Assembly (NCBI RefSeq): GCF_009834365.1
Contig: NZ_CP041348.1
Coordinates: forward strand, 2,765,001-2,829,000
Origin: Komagataeibacter xylinus
Lineage (GTDB): Bacteria; Pseudomonadota; Alphaproteobacteria; Acetobacterales; Acetobacteraceae
Length of the DNA: 64,000 nucleotides
Direction of reading: 5' to 3'
Shown: piece after piece, positions 50,219 through 59,133 of the stretch
How positions within the stretch are numbered: the first letter of the stretch is position 1
Layout of the letters: every line of letters starts with the position of its first letter
The notes under the pieces: generated by a model
What the model was told of the DNA's origin: nothing
Databases searched by the model: none
What the model saw: the letters and a program-made list of their open reading frames with translations, nothing else
Position numbers and translations under genes: made by a program

Positions 50219-51384
50219 GGTGACGAAACTCCTGAAGCATGGACGCCAGCGTGCTGCAGCGCCGCGAGACGCCGGTATGCGGGGATGTGCCGGCCAGCGA
50301 CGTTGCGCCAGTCGAAACGATGGGCGGTTGCGGGACCGCTGATCCGGAAATGGTCACGACTTTTGATGCTCAGCGCGTCACGCAAGGCCACCAGCAGGGT
50401 TTCGGGGCGCGCCAGGTCACACCACAGCGCATCCGCTTGCGAGAGGTGCCCGGTAAAGGGCGCGATTTCTGGCACAATGGCAGGCGTGCCGCAGGCCAGT
50501 GCTTCCAGCGGGCACAGGCCGAACCCTTCTGTTATGGACGGATAGGCCAGCACATCCGCCTGCCGGTAGAATGAAGGCATGTCTTCATCCGCAACCGGTC
50601 CGGTTATGGTCACGTGATCCGCTGCACCGCTTTCGTGCAGACGTGCCGCGAACAGCGTCCGGTAGGCAGAATGATCCAGCAATGAAGCCCCGCCCGCCAC
50701 AACCAGATGCACATCAGGCTGTTCGCGGCGAAGGGCCAGAAACGCGTCGAGCAGTTGCAGGGTATTCTTGCGCCGCTCGATCCCGCCCACGGACAGGATC
50801 AGGCGACGGTCAGTCGGCAGACGATACCGTGCCCGCAGCGAGGCATCGTGCGTGGTTGGTGCGGGCGAAAAGCGCACGGGATCGACCCCGTTGCCGACGA
50901 CGGGGGCCTCGCGACCATGTTCGTCACGCAGGATGCCTGCCCACAGGGGACTGACGGTAAAGAGTTCGGTCGCCGCCATGAAGCCCCGCTCCTGTCGCGC
51001 GGCAAGGACGGGGTGGGAGAAACGGTCGAGATGGTGGACCGTGCGGGCAAAGCCCGGTATCCGCCCCTTTTCCACCAGATCGGCCAGCGCATTGGCGCTG
51101 ATGGGGTCCTGCGCATGCAGCACGTCAAAATGCTGCCCATGCAGTGCGTCCCTGATTTCACCAATGCGGCGCTCCACCAGCGTTGACAGATCGCTCTCCG
51201 GCACAGCCGGAATACAGTATATGGCGCAGCGGGGCGTGCGGAAGAAACCGGCTCCTGTTACGTCCGGCGCGATGAGCGTTGCGTCATGGCGCGCGTCACA
51301 CAGGGCTTCCGCCAGCGCCATGCCGTGCACCACACCGCCGCGCGGATTGGTCGAATGGGTCAGGATGCCAATGGACAGACTCAT
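50206..51384 (-). CDS. Nit1C glycosyltransferase, GT4 type (MSMEG_0565-like)
   Basis: A 392-residue GT-B glycosyltransferase. N-terminal acceptor half: IGILTHSTNPRGGVVHGMAL, with FDVLHAQDPISANAL. C-terminal donor half: ILSVGGIERRKNTLQLLDAF, then VLAYPSITEGFGLCPLEALA with the E-x7-E retaining GT4 motif. It transfers a sugar from a nucleotide sugar to an unknown acceptor. Presence of a glycosyltransferase suggests the cluster makes or decorates a small molecule rather than only degrading nitriles. Start overlaps the AIRS-like gene by four bases. Confidence 0.88.
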   Translation of the reverse strand: MSLSIGILTHSTNPRGGVVHGMALAEALCDARHDATLIAPDVTGAGFFRTPRCAIYCIPAVPESDLSTLVERRIGEIRDALHGQHFDVLHAQDPISANALADLVEKGRIPGFARTVHHLDRFSHPVLAARQERGFMAATELFTVSPLWAGILRDEHGREAPVVGNGVDPVRFSPAPTTHDASLRARYRLPTDRRLILSVGGIERRKNTLQLLDAFLALRREQPDVHLVVAGGASLLDHSAYRTLFAARLHESGAADHVTITGPVADEDMPSFYRQADVLAYPSITEGFGLCPLEALACGTPAIVPEIAPFTGHLSQADALWCDLARPETLLVALRDALSIKSRDHFRISGPATAHRFDWRNVAGRHIPAYRRLAALQHAGVHASGVSSPCPK

Positions 51385-52352
51385 GGCGTAAACCCCATGA
51401 GCGGCGTCCGGGCCAGATCCCAGAAGGTTTCCTTCTCATCCGTCCATGTGACATCCACACGCCGCGTCTCATTGCACTGGCCGATGGCAGAAGCTGCAAT
51501 GCCCCGCCCATGAAAGCGGGCGATGACCGCATCCGCATCTTCGGGATGCACCGTGAGCAGATAGCCATAGCTGGGGAATGCGGACAGCCAGCGTTCCATA
51601 GGCGCGGCATCGGGGCGTGGAATATCATCAAGCGTGATCGTCATGCCCACGCCTGAACATTCAGCCAGCATAAGGGCGGTGCCCAGCAGTCCGGCCATGC
51701 TGATGTCCTTGGCGGCACGGCTCAGCCCATCCTCGGCTATGCACGGAAGAAGTTCGAGATCCCCCCGCAGACGTGCCGCCCCGTCGGTGCCGCACAGGGC
51801 TGAGCTTGCATCCCAGAACGGGTGCGGGTCATGCCAGCGGCCACGCAGGTCGATGGCGGCGATCAGCACCTCGCCCGGTCGGGCATCGAAGCTGGTCAGC
51901 AGATGACGGGCACGGCCAAGGATCGCCACCGACAGCGAGTTGTGAGTGCTGCGCATGTTGGTATGGCCGCCGACCACAGGCACGTCATAGGTGCGTGCTC
52001 CATCATGCAGACCCGTCAGGATGGACGCGGCCGCCTCGGACGTATCGCTCCACAACGTATCCACCACGGCCACGGGACGGCCTCCCATGGCCGCGATATC
52101 GCTGACATTGACCATCACGCCGCAATACCCGGCAAACCACGGCATTGAGCGGACAAAGCTGTCCTGAAATCCCTCACTGGCCAGCAGAAGATAGCCGTTA
52201 CCGTCCGGAATTGCAGCGCAGTCATCGCCAAGGCGGATGGCATCAGGATTTGCAGGCTTCAGGATCGCAGCCGCTTCAGCAATATCCTGTTTGCCCGCAA
52301 GGGCGCGACCATGGCGGAGCGTGCGCAGCAGTGTGGCAAGTTGATGTGCCAT
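51381..52352 (-). CDS. Nit1C AIR-synthase-like protein (Sll0787-like)
   Basis: A 323-residue member of the PurM/SelD/ThiL ATP-binding superfamily, in the Sll0787 branch specific to nitrilase clusters. It has DAIRLGDDCAAIPDGNGYLL near residue 45 (the phosphate/metal-binding aspartates), MVNVSDIAAMGGRPVAVVDT, and DISMAGLLGTALMLAECSGV. It likely phosphorylates or cyclises a cluster intermediate with ATP, by analogy to AIR synthase. I placed the start at 52352, sharing one base with the GNAT stop; a start 14 codons earlier lacks support. Confidence 0.87.
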   Translation of the reverse strand: MAHQLATLLRTLRHGRALAGKQDIAEAAAILKPANPDAIRLGDDCAAIPDGNGYLLLASEGFQDSFVRSMPWFAGYCGVMVNVSDIAAMGGRPVAVVDTLWSDTSEAAASILTGLHDGARTYDVPVVGGHTNMRSTHNSLSVAILGRARHLLTSFDARPGEVLIAAIDLRGRWHDPHPFWDASSALCGTDGAARLRGDLELLPCIAEDGLSRAAKDISMAGLLGTALMLAECSGVGMTITLDDIPRPDAAPMERWLSAFPSYGYLLTVHPEDADAVIARFHGRGIAASAIGQCNETRRVDVTWTDEKETFWDLARTPLMGFTP

Positions 52353-52915
52353 CACGCCACCTGCCGGTTGCGCGGCTGCGGACGTAGCAGCCAAGTCTGA
52401 TCCTGACCGTGTGCCGGATAGCGCGCAAGGTCGGCCTGCATGTCGTGATGTGGCAGGCCGTGCAAGGTTATGGTGCCAAGGCTTTTCCAGTGCAGGCGGC
52501 GGAAAAACAGCACGTTCTGCTCCTGCACCTGCGCCAGAAACTGCGTGGCCCCAAACCCGTGCGCCGTGCTGACTGCCATGCGGATGAGTTCCGCCCCGAT
52601 CCGGCCCAGTTTGCGGTGACCTTCATGCACGGCCAGACGGGAACCGCGCCACACACCGGGCTCGGCTTCATGGATGCGCACTGCTCCTACCACCCGGTCC
52701 GGCATGCCCGCCATGCAGCACGCCGCGATGATGGGAATGGCAACTGCGTCAGTTGCATCCCGATCGTCGTCCGCAAACACCTGCTGTTCGGTGCAGAACA
52801 CTTCGCGGCGCAGCGCGTGATAGCCAGCCCTTTCCCACGGCGTGCGGGCAAGACGCACAACATATTCCGTGGGAATGAACGGCCGGTCTTCCACGCCTTC
52901 GAGCATCTCACTCAT
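52352..52915 (-). CDS. Nit1C GNAT-family N-acetyltransferase (Sll0786/MSMEG_0567-like)
   Basis: A 187-residue acetyltransferase. The N-terminus EYVVRLARTPWERAGYHALR, with EVFCTEQQVFADDDRD, is typical of the nitrilase-cluster GNAT branch. The acetyl-CoA pyrophosphate loop is about HRKLGRIGAELIRMAV, preceded by RGSRLAVHEG. Some mycobacterial homologues are longer and fused to the AIRS-like domain; here the two are separate genes with touching ends. It probably acylates an amine intermediate. The ATG overlaps the radical SAM stop codon as ATGA, so the start at 52915 is preferred to the longer frame. Confidence 0.87.
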   Translation of the reverse strand: MSEMLEGVEDRPFIPTEYVVRLARTPWERAGYHALRREVFCTEQQVFADDDRDATDAVAIPIIAACCMAGMPDRVVGAVRIHEAEPGVWRGSRLAVHEGHRKLGRIGAELIRMAVSTAHGFGATQFLAQVQEQNVLFFRRLHWKSLGTITLHGLPHHDMQADLARYPAHGQDQTWLLRPQPRNRQVA

Positions 52916-54021
52916 TGTTCGTACGCCGACAGCGAGGAACAGGCGCCACACCGGCCACACCCCGCCCGGATGTCGGTGGATTTCATGTTTGCCTCGCGTA
53001 GCATCCGGCCCAGCGGCGCCAGCACGGATTTCATGAACTCGGCCGAAGGCGGCGCGTGATTTTCCAGCGGTGTGCCGGAAATGGGCACGAACGGCACGAC
53101 GAAGGGATAGACCCCGAGCGCAATCAGGCGTTCGGCCAAAGCCAGAATGTGTTCGGCGCTGTCGCCAAGACCGGCCAGAATGTAGGTATTGACCTGCCCG
53201 CGCCCGAAGACCGGCACGGCGGACGCAAAAGCATCCATGTAGCGATCGACGCTGACCGTGGCCTTGCCGGGCATGATCTTCTCGCGCACGGCCTGTGTTG
53301 CGGCTTCGAGGTGCATGCCCAGACTGTCGGCCCCCGCCTCGCGCAGGCGCTGGAACCAGCCGTGATCGCGCGGCGGCTCGCACTGCACCTGAAGCGGCAG
53401 ATCCACCGCCGCCTTGATGGCACGGGCTGATTCCGCCAGCACGGCAGCGCCCCGATCAACCACGTTGGGTGTCCCGGTTGTCAGCACCATATCGCGCACG
53501 CCGTCCAGCTCCACGGCGGCTTTTGCAACTTCGGCCAGTTGCGCGGGCGTCTTGTAGGCAATGGTGCGGTCGGCTTCGAGCGACTGGCCGATGGCGCAGA
53601 ACTGGCACGACGTGCGCCGGTCGGCATAGCGGATGCAGGTCTGGTGCACCGTGGTGGCCAGCGTGTCGCGGCCATGCAGAAGGGCGATCTTCCAGTAAGG
53701 AATGCCGTCCGCCGTGCTCAGGCCATAAAAGCGCGGAGCCCTCGGAAAATGGATTGTGCCCAGCGTCTGGCCATCACGCAGCAGCGTGCTTGTCCCACTC
53801 TGGTCAGGCGGACTGGCCTGAAACGGAGACCGTCGTGCACCAGATGTATAAACCGGGACCATGACTGTCTGACCCGCGATGGTGATCGTCTTGTGGTCGG
53901 AAGGGCCGGCCCCACCCTTGCGGGCGATACCCCCGGTCTGCTCACCGATCTGAAGCCCGAAGGATTGCAGGTCAGTGACGAGCCTGCGGCCGGAAAGCGT
54001 GCCGAGTGTCGGAACAGTCAT
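52912..54021 (-). CDS. Nit1C radical SAM protein (MSMEG_0568-like)
   Basis: A 369-residue radical S-adenosylmethionine enzyme. The cluster-binding cysteines are Cys129, Cys139 and Cys142, a C-x9-C-x2-C spacing instead of the usual C-x3-C-x2-C. The C-terminus ends with Cys355, Cys358 and Cys361 (C-x2-C-x2-C), which may hold a second iron-sulfur cluster. The middle follows the biotin-synthase-like barrel ([48 protein letters not shown]). The reaction is unknown. It is in the same operon as the nitrilase, with an ATGA overlap, and is the most informative gene for finding the cluster product. Confidence 0.9.
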   Translation of the reverse strand: MTVPTLGTLSGRRLVTDLQSFGLQIGEQTGGIARKGGAGPSDHKTITIAGQTVMVPVYTSGARRSPFQASPPDQSGTSTLLRDGQTLGTIHFPRAPRFYGLSTADGIPYWKIALLHGRDTLATTVHQTCIRYADRRTSCQFCAIGQSLEADRTIAYKTPAQLAEVAKAAVELDGVRDMVLTTGTPNVVDRGAAVLAESARAIKAAVDLPLQVQCEPPRDHGWFQRLREAGADSLGMHLEAATQAVREKIMPGKATVSVDRYMDAFASAVPVFGRGQVNTYILAGLGDSAEHILALAERLIALGVYPFVVPFVPISGTPLENHAPPSAEFMKSVLAPLGRMLREANMKSTDIRAGCGRCGACSSLSAYEQ

Positions 54022-55001
54022 GACGCAACCTCGTCATTGGAGGGACCAACCGGCCCAGTTGCTCCATGCTCACCAACATAGTGCACCGTGCGTGCGGGCC
54101 GCCGGTCCTGCAGCAGGCTGAGCAATTCCGGGCGTGCATAATGCCCCACGGAATCCATCATCCGCTTGCGCTTGGTGATTAGGCCGAAGTCGAGATCGGC
54201 AATCACCATCCCCTCGCCTTCCGTCAGGGGTGTGCCCAACAGCTTGCCTTCAGGTGAGACGATGGCGGTGAAGCATCCACCTCGCAACGGCCCTTCCAAT
54301 GCAGGGTCGTCGGCTATTTCCTTGATCTGCTCTTCCGTCAGCCAACCCGTGGCGTTCACCACAAAGCAGCCTGATTCCAGCGCGTGGTGGCGGATGGTGA
54401 CTTCCATCTGGTCGGCGAAGATCTGGCCTACCAGCGAGCCGGGGAACTGCGCGCAGTGGATTTCCTCGTGCTGGGTCATCAGCGCGTAGCGGGCGAGCGG
54501 GTTGTAATGCTCCCAGCACGCCAGCGCCCCGATGCGCCCGGCCGCACTTTCCACCACTTTCAGCCCCGAACCATCCCCCTGCCCCCAGACCATGCGCTCA
54601 TGGTAAGTGGGCGTGATCTTGCGGCGCTTGAGCAGGATTTCACCTGTGGCGTCGAAGATGATCTGCGTGTTGTAAAGCGTACCGAAATCCCGCTCGTTCA
54701 CGCCCAGCACCACGACCATGCCGGTGTCGCGGGCGGCTTCAGCCACCATGTCGGTTACCGGACCGGGGATGACGACAGCGCGTTCGTAGAGCTCCAGATG
54801 CTCGCCGCCGAAGCGGAAAGCGGGCTGGATGAACGAGAAATAGGGATAATAGGGCACGAAGGTTTCGGGAAAGACCGCCAGCGCAACGCCTTTTTCGGCG
54901 GCATCGCGGATGGCCTGGCAGACTTTCCGGGCAGTCCCCAGACCATCATCACCAAGGACGGGGCTGATCTGGATGGCTGCGGCGCGAACGATACGGGGCA
55001 T
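54018..55001 (-). CDS. Nit1C nitrilase (Sll0784-like)
   Basis: A 327-residue carbon-nitrogen hydrolase. The catalytic triad is visible as Glu46 ([14 protein letters not shown]), Lys128 ([20 protein letters not shown]) and Cys162 ([15 protein letters not shown]), with the nitrilase-specific CWEHYNPL. Members of the Nit1 branch hydrolyse nitriles to acids and ammonia. In Pseudomonas fluorescens the cluster is required for growth on cyanide, with 2-aminonitriles as proposed substrates. The ATG at 55001 follows the NitB-like gene by 24 bp, and the 3' end overlaps the radical SAM gene. Confidence 0.93.
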   Translation of the reverse strand: MPRIVRAAAIQISPVLGDDGLGTARKVCQAIRDAAEKGVALAVFPETFVPYYPYFSFIQPAFRFGGEHLELYERAVVIPGPVTDMVAEAARDTGMVVVLGVNERDFGTLYNTQIIFDATGEILLKRRKITPTYHERMVWGQGDGSGLKVVESAAGRIGALACWEHYNPLARYALMTQHEEIHCAQFPGSLVGQIFADQMEVTIRHHALESGCFVVNATGWLTEEQIKEIADDPALEGPLRGGCFTAIVSPEGKLLGTPLTEGEGMVIADLDFGLITKRKRMMDSVGHYARPELLSLLQDRRPARTVHYVGEHGATGPVGPSNDEVAS

Positions 55002-55025
55002 GGCGTGCGGTCCTCCCTTCGGCCT

Positions 55026-55508
55026 TCAGAGAGTCCAGGTGTTCAGGATGAAAGCGTTGTCGCGGCGGGCCAGCAGGATGATGTCGAGCACGTCCTGCGG
55101 ATTGATCGGCGTAATGCCGGGGATCAGGTTCTGCTCGCCGTAGCCATAAAGGGCCTGAAGCGCGAAGCGGCAGGCATAGACCTTGCCGCCCTCTTCAAGG
55201 ATTTTTGCGATCTGTCTGTTGCAGTTCATGTGCCCCGGAAAGGCCTCATCGCCCAGGCGGGGAAAGCCGCGCTGCACGCCAAGGGTCACACCCGGACCAT
55301 ACAGCAGCACCGACGTCTCGAATCCCTTGCGGATCAGGCGGGTAGCCTGCAGCAGGTTGACGAACCCGACGGAGCCTTCATTGGCGACGGTGTGGAAGGT
55401 GATGAGGGCTTTTTCGCCGGGTCTGGCTTTGACGTCCTCAAAGACCTTGTTTTCATAATTGACGAAGCAGTCGCCATCTTTATGCGGAGCGTGTTCGACT
55501 TTCGGCAT
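55026..55508 (-). CDS. Nit1C first gene, Sll0783/MSMEG_0572-like protein
   Basis: A 160-residue protein conserved as a member of nitrilase clusters; the cyanobacterial homologue Sll0783 is induced by nitrogen starvation and affects polyhydroxybutyrate formation. Sequence features: [20 protein letters not shown], then [40 protein letters not shown] and [20 protein letters not shown]. The pattern resembles a DsrE-like fold with two conserved cysteines. No enzymatic activity is established. It is the first gene of the operon, with the promoter region in the following 340-bp gap. Confidence 0.9.
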   Translation of the reverse strand: MPKVEHAPHKDGDCFVNYENKVFEDVKARPGEKALITFHTVANEGSVGFVNLLQATRLIRKGFETSVLLYGPGVTLGVQRGFPRLGDEAFPGHMNCNRQIAKILEEGGKVYACRFALQALYGYGEQNLIPGITPINPQDVLDIILLARRDNAFILNTWTL

Positions 55509-55848
55509 GGTATCTCTCCCGTGTGCTGCGGTCTACGGCGGGGAGCCGGGACTGACCGCGTTGCCGAGGCGAACGTGGCACGGGATGGCGGAGAGCCAAA
55601 ATATTGTATGCCTTAAAATTAAGGTACAAACGGATCAAATTAAATTGCATGCCGTTCTCCCACCAGGATAGGAGCATACAAAAAATATACGCAAGCCATA
55701 CAATATCGGGATGTGATTATAAGTGACTGTTTTGAAAGGATCTTATAATCACGCAGTCGTGAATGAAGTGCCTTTTTGTTTTTCCATGTGCCTGCATGGC
55801 ATGCCCCGGAATCTGGTGCCTCCATCGATTCCGGGCATTGCGGTCAGG
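55509..55848. promoter_or_regulatory. Promoter/regulatory gap of the Nit1C operon
   Basis: This 340-bp AT-rich gap holds no gene. It contains ATATTGTATG at 55601-55610 and its exact inverted copy CATACAATAT at 55697-55706. A perfect 11-bp inverted repeat (GTGATTATAAG at 55713-55723 and CTTATAATCAC at 55742-55752) follows. The CATACAAT core recurs upstream of the MocR gene (57300-57307). These look like binding sites of the MocR-type regulator, with one larger dyad that could be an operator or a transcript hairpin. Confidence 0.55.
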
Positions 55849-57252
55849 TCACACAATATCGGCAAAACCGGGGGAACGTTTGTGCCGCAGCACTGACAGC
55901 ACCCCGTGCAGGGATTCCTCAAGGCTTGTGGCATCCGGCGCGCTGCCCAGTGCAATCCGCGCCCGCTGCGGGGGTTCCCCACTGATGGTGAAAACGGTAC
56001 TGGGCACCAGCGCCAGACCCCGCCTGCGGGCATAAGCCACAAAATCCGCACTGCCCCACCAGTCCGGCAATTTCAGCCAGACATGTGGCCCGTCGGGGTT
56101 CATGCAGTGCCCTTCTCCCAGTACCTTGCGGGCAATGGACTGGCGCAGGCGCAGTTCCTTGCGGATGGCATGCAGGATTGTATGCGCCTGCTCTGTCTGC
56201 ATCCATCGCGCCGTGAGTGCGCTGAGCAGACCGGCATTGGTCAGGGCTATGGCCCGGATGGCCGCCGTAACCCGTCGGGTCATTTCCGCATTGGGCAGGG
56301 CCACATAGGCAGTGCGCAGGCCCGGGCTGAGCGTCTTGGCGAGGGTAGCTACATAACTGACACGGCTATGATCAAGGGCCGCCAGCGCCGGGAGCGGATT
56401 GTCCATCAGCAGGCTGTAAGGGTCGTCTTCAGTAATATGCAGATGATGGCGTTGGGCGACCTTCAGGATGTCCTTGCGCCTTTGCAGCGACATCGTGGCC
56501 GTGGTGGGATTGTGAATGGTGGGGATGCAGTAGAGCAGCCGGGGATGATGTTCGGCGCAGACCCGGTCAAGCTGGTCCGGCATCATGCCTTCCATGTCGC
56601 TGTCCACGCCGACCAGAATAAGGTCGAACTGCGCCGCTATGGTGCGAATGCCAGGGTAGGCAATGCGATCAGTTACGATAACATCACCTGGCTGCGTGTG
56701 CGTGCTGACAATTGCCGCAAGTGCACTCTGGGCACCCGGTGAGACAAGGATTTCGTCCGTTCGCCTCTGACCGATCGCGGGCGCAATCCATTTTGCGCCA
56801 AGCTGGCGCTCCTCCAATGTGCCGCCCGTTACCCGGTAGGACATCAGGCTGTTCAGATCCTGCTGTTTCAGGATGGCTGCAATGTCGCTCTGGATAATGC
56901 GTTGAAGCGGCGGTTCCTGCGGAATTGGCGGCAGGTTCATGGTCAGGTCAACTACAGCCGGTCCCGTATGGCGCCAGTGGCTTTCTCCGGCGCCAACACG
57001 GATAAAGGTGCCACGGCCGACAGTCGCGTCAATCAGGCCACGCCGCCGGGCCTCGGCAAACGAACGGGTCACGGTAGTCAGATTTGTGCCAAGATAGTCC
57101 GCGATCGTGCGCTGTGGTGGCAGCCTGTCCCCTTCCCTCAGCTCACCCTTGCGGATGGAAAGCGCCAGGGCATCGGCCAACGTCATGTAAATCGCGTTCG
57201 GACTCCGGCTGATCTCTTCTTTCCAGTGGGCCAGATAGGGGTATGCGGACAT
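55849..57252 (-). CDS. MocR-family transcriptional regulator (GntR HTH fused to aminotransferase fold)
   Basis: A 467-residue regulator. The GntR-type winged helix lies at about residues 15-85 (MTLADALALSIRKGELREGD, then LPPQRTIADYLGTNLTTVTR). A class I aminotransferase-like domain follows, with HNPTTATMSLQRRKDILKVA and the PLP-anchoring lysine in ATLAKTLSPGLRTAYVALP. MocR regulators sense PLP or PLP-amino-acid adducts and control amino-acid or vitamin genes. It lies upstream of the Nit1C operon on the same strand, and CATACAAT motifs occur before both. It is a plausible activator of the cluster. I use the ATG at 57252; upstream TTG starts are less likely. Confidence 0.88.
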   Translation of the reverse strand: MSAYPYLAHWKEEISRSPNAIYMTLADALALSIRKGELREGDRLPPQRTIADYLGTNLTTVTRSFAEARRRGLIDATVGRGTFIRVGAGESHWRHTGPAVVDLTMNLPPIPQEPPLQRIIQSDIAAILKQQDLNSLMSYRVTGGTLEERQLGAKWIAPAIGQRRTDEILVSPGAQSALAAIVSTHTQPGDVIVTDRIAYPGIRTIAAQFDLILVGVDSDMEGMMPDQLDRVCAEHHPRLLYCIPTIHNPTTATMSLQRRKDILKVAQRHHLHITEDDPYSLLMDNPLPALAALDHSRVSYVATLAKTLSPGLRTAYVALPNAEMTRRVTAAIRAIALTNAGLLSALTARWMQTEQAHTILHAIRKELRLRQSIARKVLGEGHCMNPDGPHVWLKLPDWWGSADFVAYARRRGLALVPSTVFTISGEPPQRARIALGSAPDATSLEESLHGVLSVLRHKRSPGFADIV

Positions 57253-57299
57253 GAGATGGAATTTCCATACATTCGATGAGATTCCATTCGACCATATAC

Positions 57300-57307
57300 C
57301 ATACAAT
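57300..57307. promoter_or_regulatory. CATACAAT box upstream of the MocR gene
   Basis: This is the same octamer as in the Nit1C promoter gap (55603-55610 inverted and 55697-55704), 48 bp upstream of the MocR ATG. Sharing of the box suggests autoregulation plus control of Nit1C. An ATGGAA-T-TTCCAT palindrome at 57256-57268 adjoins the start codon. Confidence 0.4.
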
Positions 57308-57421
57308 CCGTGCAATAATGGTCGATACAGATTAGGGTTGGGTGTCCCCTACCGGTAATCCACGCCAATCCATAGCGATAATGTCCTGTCCGAAGATTTG
57401 GACTGACGAAGCGATGATTTT

Positions 57422-58165
57422 TGACGTGCCTCCTTTTTTGTATCTACTCAAAAGGAGAGTTCCCGTTTTTTATGGCTTGAGGTTGATGGAATGACAGGGG
57501 TCTCGGAAGCATGCCCCCGAGACCCTTGTCTGGCGATCTGATCCGGTGTCCTGCCATCCAGTTGGGAATGTGGGCGCACCGAATTGTAGCATTCCCGCCA
57601 GTCAGCCAGAATCTGGCGGGCATGCGTCAGGGACGTGAACAGCGTTTCGTTGAGACATTCATCCCTGAACCGACCATTGAAGCTTTCGACAAAACCGTTC
57701 TGCTGCGGCTTCCTTGGGGCGATATAATGCCATTCGATCTGCATCTCGTCGGCCCGTTTCAGGATGGCATGGGGCGTGAACACCGTTCCGTTGTCGCTGA
57801 CAATCATGAGGGGTTTGCCATATCGCTCCACCAGAGCCGTCAGTTCTCGCGCCACACGTCTGCCTGACAGCGATGTATCGGCAACCAATGCCAAGTTCTT
57901 GCGACTGAAATCGTCGATAACAGCCAGAATGCGGAACCGGCGACCACAGATCAGGGTATCCGAGACAAAATCCAGGCTCCAGCGCTGCCCGGGTTCTTGA
58001 AGATGGTCATGGGAGAACGCGTCCCCAGTGCGCGCTTTCGGCCTCTCCGATGACGGGCTTTCAGGCCCTCTTCCTGATAAAGGCGGAACAGCTTCTTGTG
58101 ATTGGATATGAGGCCTTCCAGCGCCTTCAGCCGTTTGGCTGCGGACACCTCAAGACCACAGGCTT
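57422..58165. mobile_element. IS3-family (IS407-group-like) remnant
   Basis: The right end probably begins near TGACGTGCCTCC at 57422, close to the IS407-type terminal sequence. The element carries only a frameshifted, 5'-truncated OrfB; OrfA and the other end are missing, with homology stopping near 58165. The coordinates of the left end are approximate. Confidence 0.6.
57448..58165 (-). pseudogene. IS3-family transposase OrfB, frameshifted and truncated
   Basis: Two frames together encode an IS407-type integrase-like transposase. Upstream frame: [20 protein letters not shown] and [16 protein letters not shown]. Downstream frame: [55 protein letters not shown] and [16 protein letters not shown]. 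The D, D and E of the DDE triad are present in the second frame. The frames break near 58008, just after PMTI. Homology is lost upstream of about 58165. Confidence 0.78.
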
Positions 58166-58208
58166 AACGATAATTTGTAAGATATGGCTCTCAAGAAAAA
58201 TTGGAATC

Positions 58209-59030
58209 TTATTTGAAGTTTTGCTTATGTTTTCTATGTCGTACCCATCTTGCCGTATCAATAATAAAATGCGGCATTATGTTTCGTATGAATATTTCTG
58301 CTATCTGCATGGTCGATTGTCTGTTGTTCGATAAGTAAGTTGTGTTTTGTGCGGCTCTACTGGTTTTTATTTTTGGTGCCGTGTAAAAATATGTAATGAG
58401 CGTGCGCCGCACGTGCCCTGCTTGCGTGGCCTGAGGATGTCCATGCCATGAATCAGGTGACTGGAGCATGAGCACACTGCGCCCGAACCGGGGAACAATT
58501 TTCCTGACAGGCTGGGGTGGATTTTTTTGCCACAGTTCCAGCAGGCCGCCATATTCCGGCTTCCAGTCATGATTGAGATAAGTCAGTAAAACCAGTCGAT
58601 TTTCCAGATATGTATGGGGGTGATGACGAAAATCGGTATGGACCTGAAAATGTCCCTCCCCCGCGACTTCGTGCATGCCGCCCCCATAAAAATACGGATC
58701 AGGAAGCAGATTCGTGATTCCTGTCAGTCTGGTCAGTAGCCGCAGGAATGGCGCGCTATTCACGATATCAAAATACTGTTGTATTGCTGCAGGCATGACG
58801 GATTTTGTGCTGGTCGAACGCTTTGACTGAAGCTGATTCTGGAACACATTTATATTATTTACATGATCAAGATTAAAGGCCTGCAACGCTTCGTTCAGCA
58901 GGGCATGACTGAACATTCCATCTATGACCAGATGCGGAAATGGCCTGGCCGTCGTAAACTCCTGTGCAAGTTTACTTAGAAGGGAGGTATCGGACCGGTG
59001 CATTTCTTTTAACAAGGGTACGTACGACAT
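58209..59030 (-). CDS. 2OG-Fe(II) oxygenase, prolyl-4-hydroxylase-like
   Basis: A 273-residue non-heme iron dioxygenase. The iron ligands are visible as His-x-Asp in GHFQVHTDFRHH and the distal His in SPDSWHGHP. The 2-oxoglutarate-binding arginine is in HVRRTLITYFYT. N-terminal YVPLLKEMHRSDTSLLSKLA, then FTTARPFPHLVIDGMF, fits the family that hydroxylates proline or small molecules and lipids. The gene is AT-richer than the surrounding island and has an unrelated C-terminal tail of about 45 residues rich in Arg, His and Lys. It is followed by a NERD-like gene upstream on the same strand. Substrate unknown. Confidence 0.82.
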   Translation of the reverse strand: MSYVPLLKEMHRSDTSLLSKLAQEFTTARPFPHLVIDGMFSHALLNEALQAFNLDHVNNINVFQNQLQSKRSTSTKSVMPAAIQQYFDIVNSAPFLRLLTRLTGITNLLPDPYFYGGGMHEVAGEGHFQVHTDFRHHPHTYLENRLVLLTYLNHDWKPEYGGLLELWQKNPPQPVRKIVPRFGRSVLMLQSPDSWHGHPQATQAGHVRRTLITYFYTAPKIKTSRAAQNTTYLSNNRQSTMQIAEIFIRNIMPHFIIDTARWVRHRKHKQNFK

Positions 59031-59133
59031 CTGCTATCCTAACGATATTCTTTCTGGCATTGCAGGGCGACGGGCATATCTTGCGAGGTGCCGCAATGTT
59101 TATAAGAAACTGCTCTGTCAAAGTCCTAAACAA

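Noticed and set aside
52912..54021. Biotin synthase or lipoyl synthase
   Set aside because: The cysteine spacing is wrong, and the neighbours are those of a nitrilase cluster, not biotin or lipoate genes.
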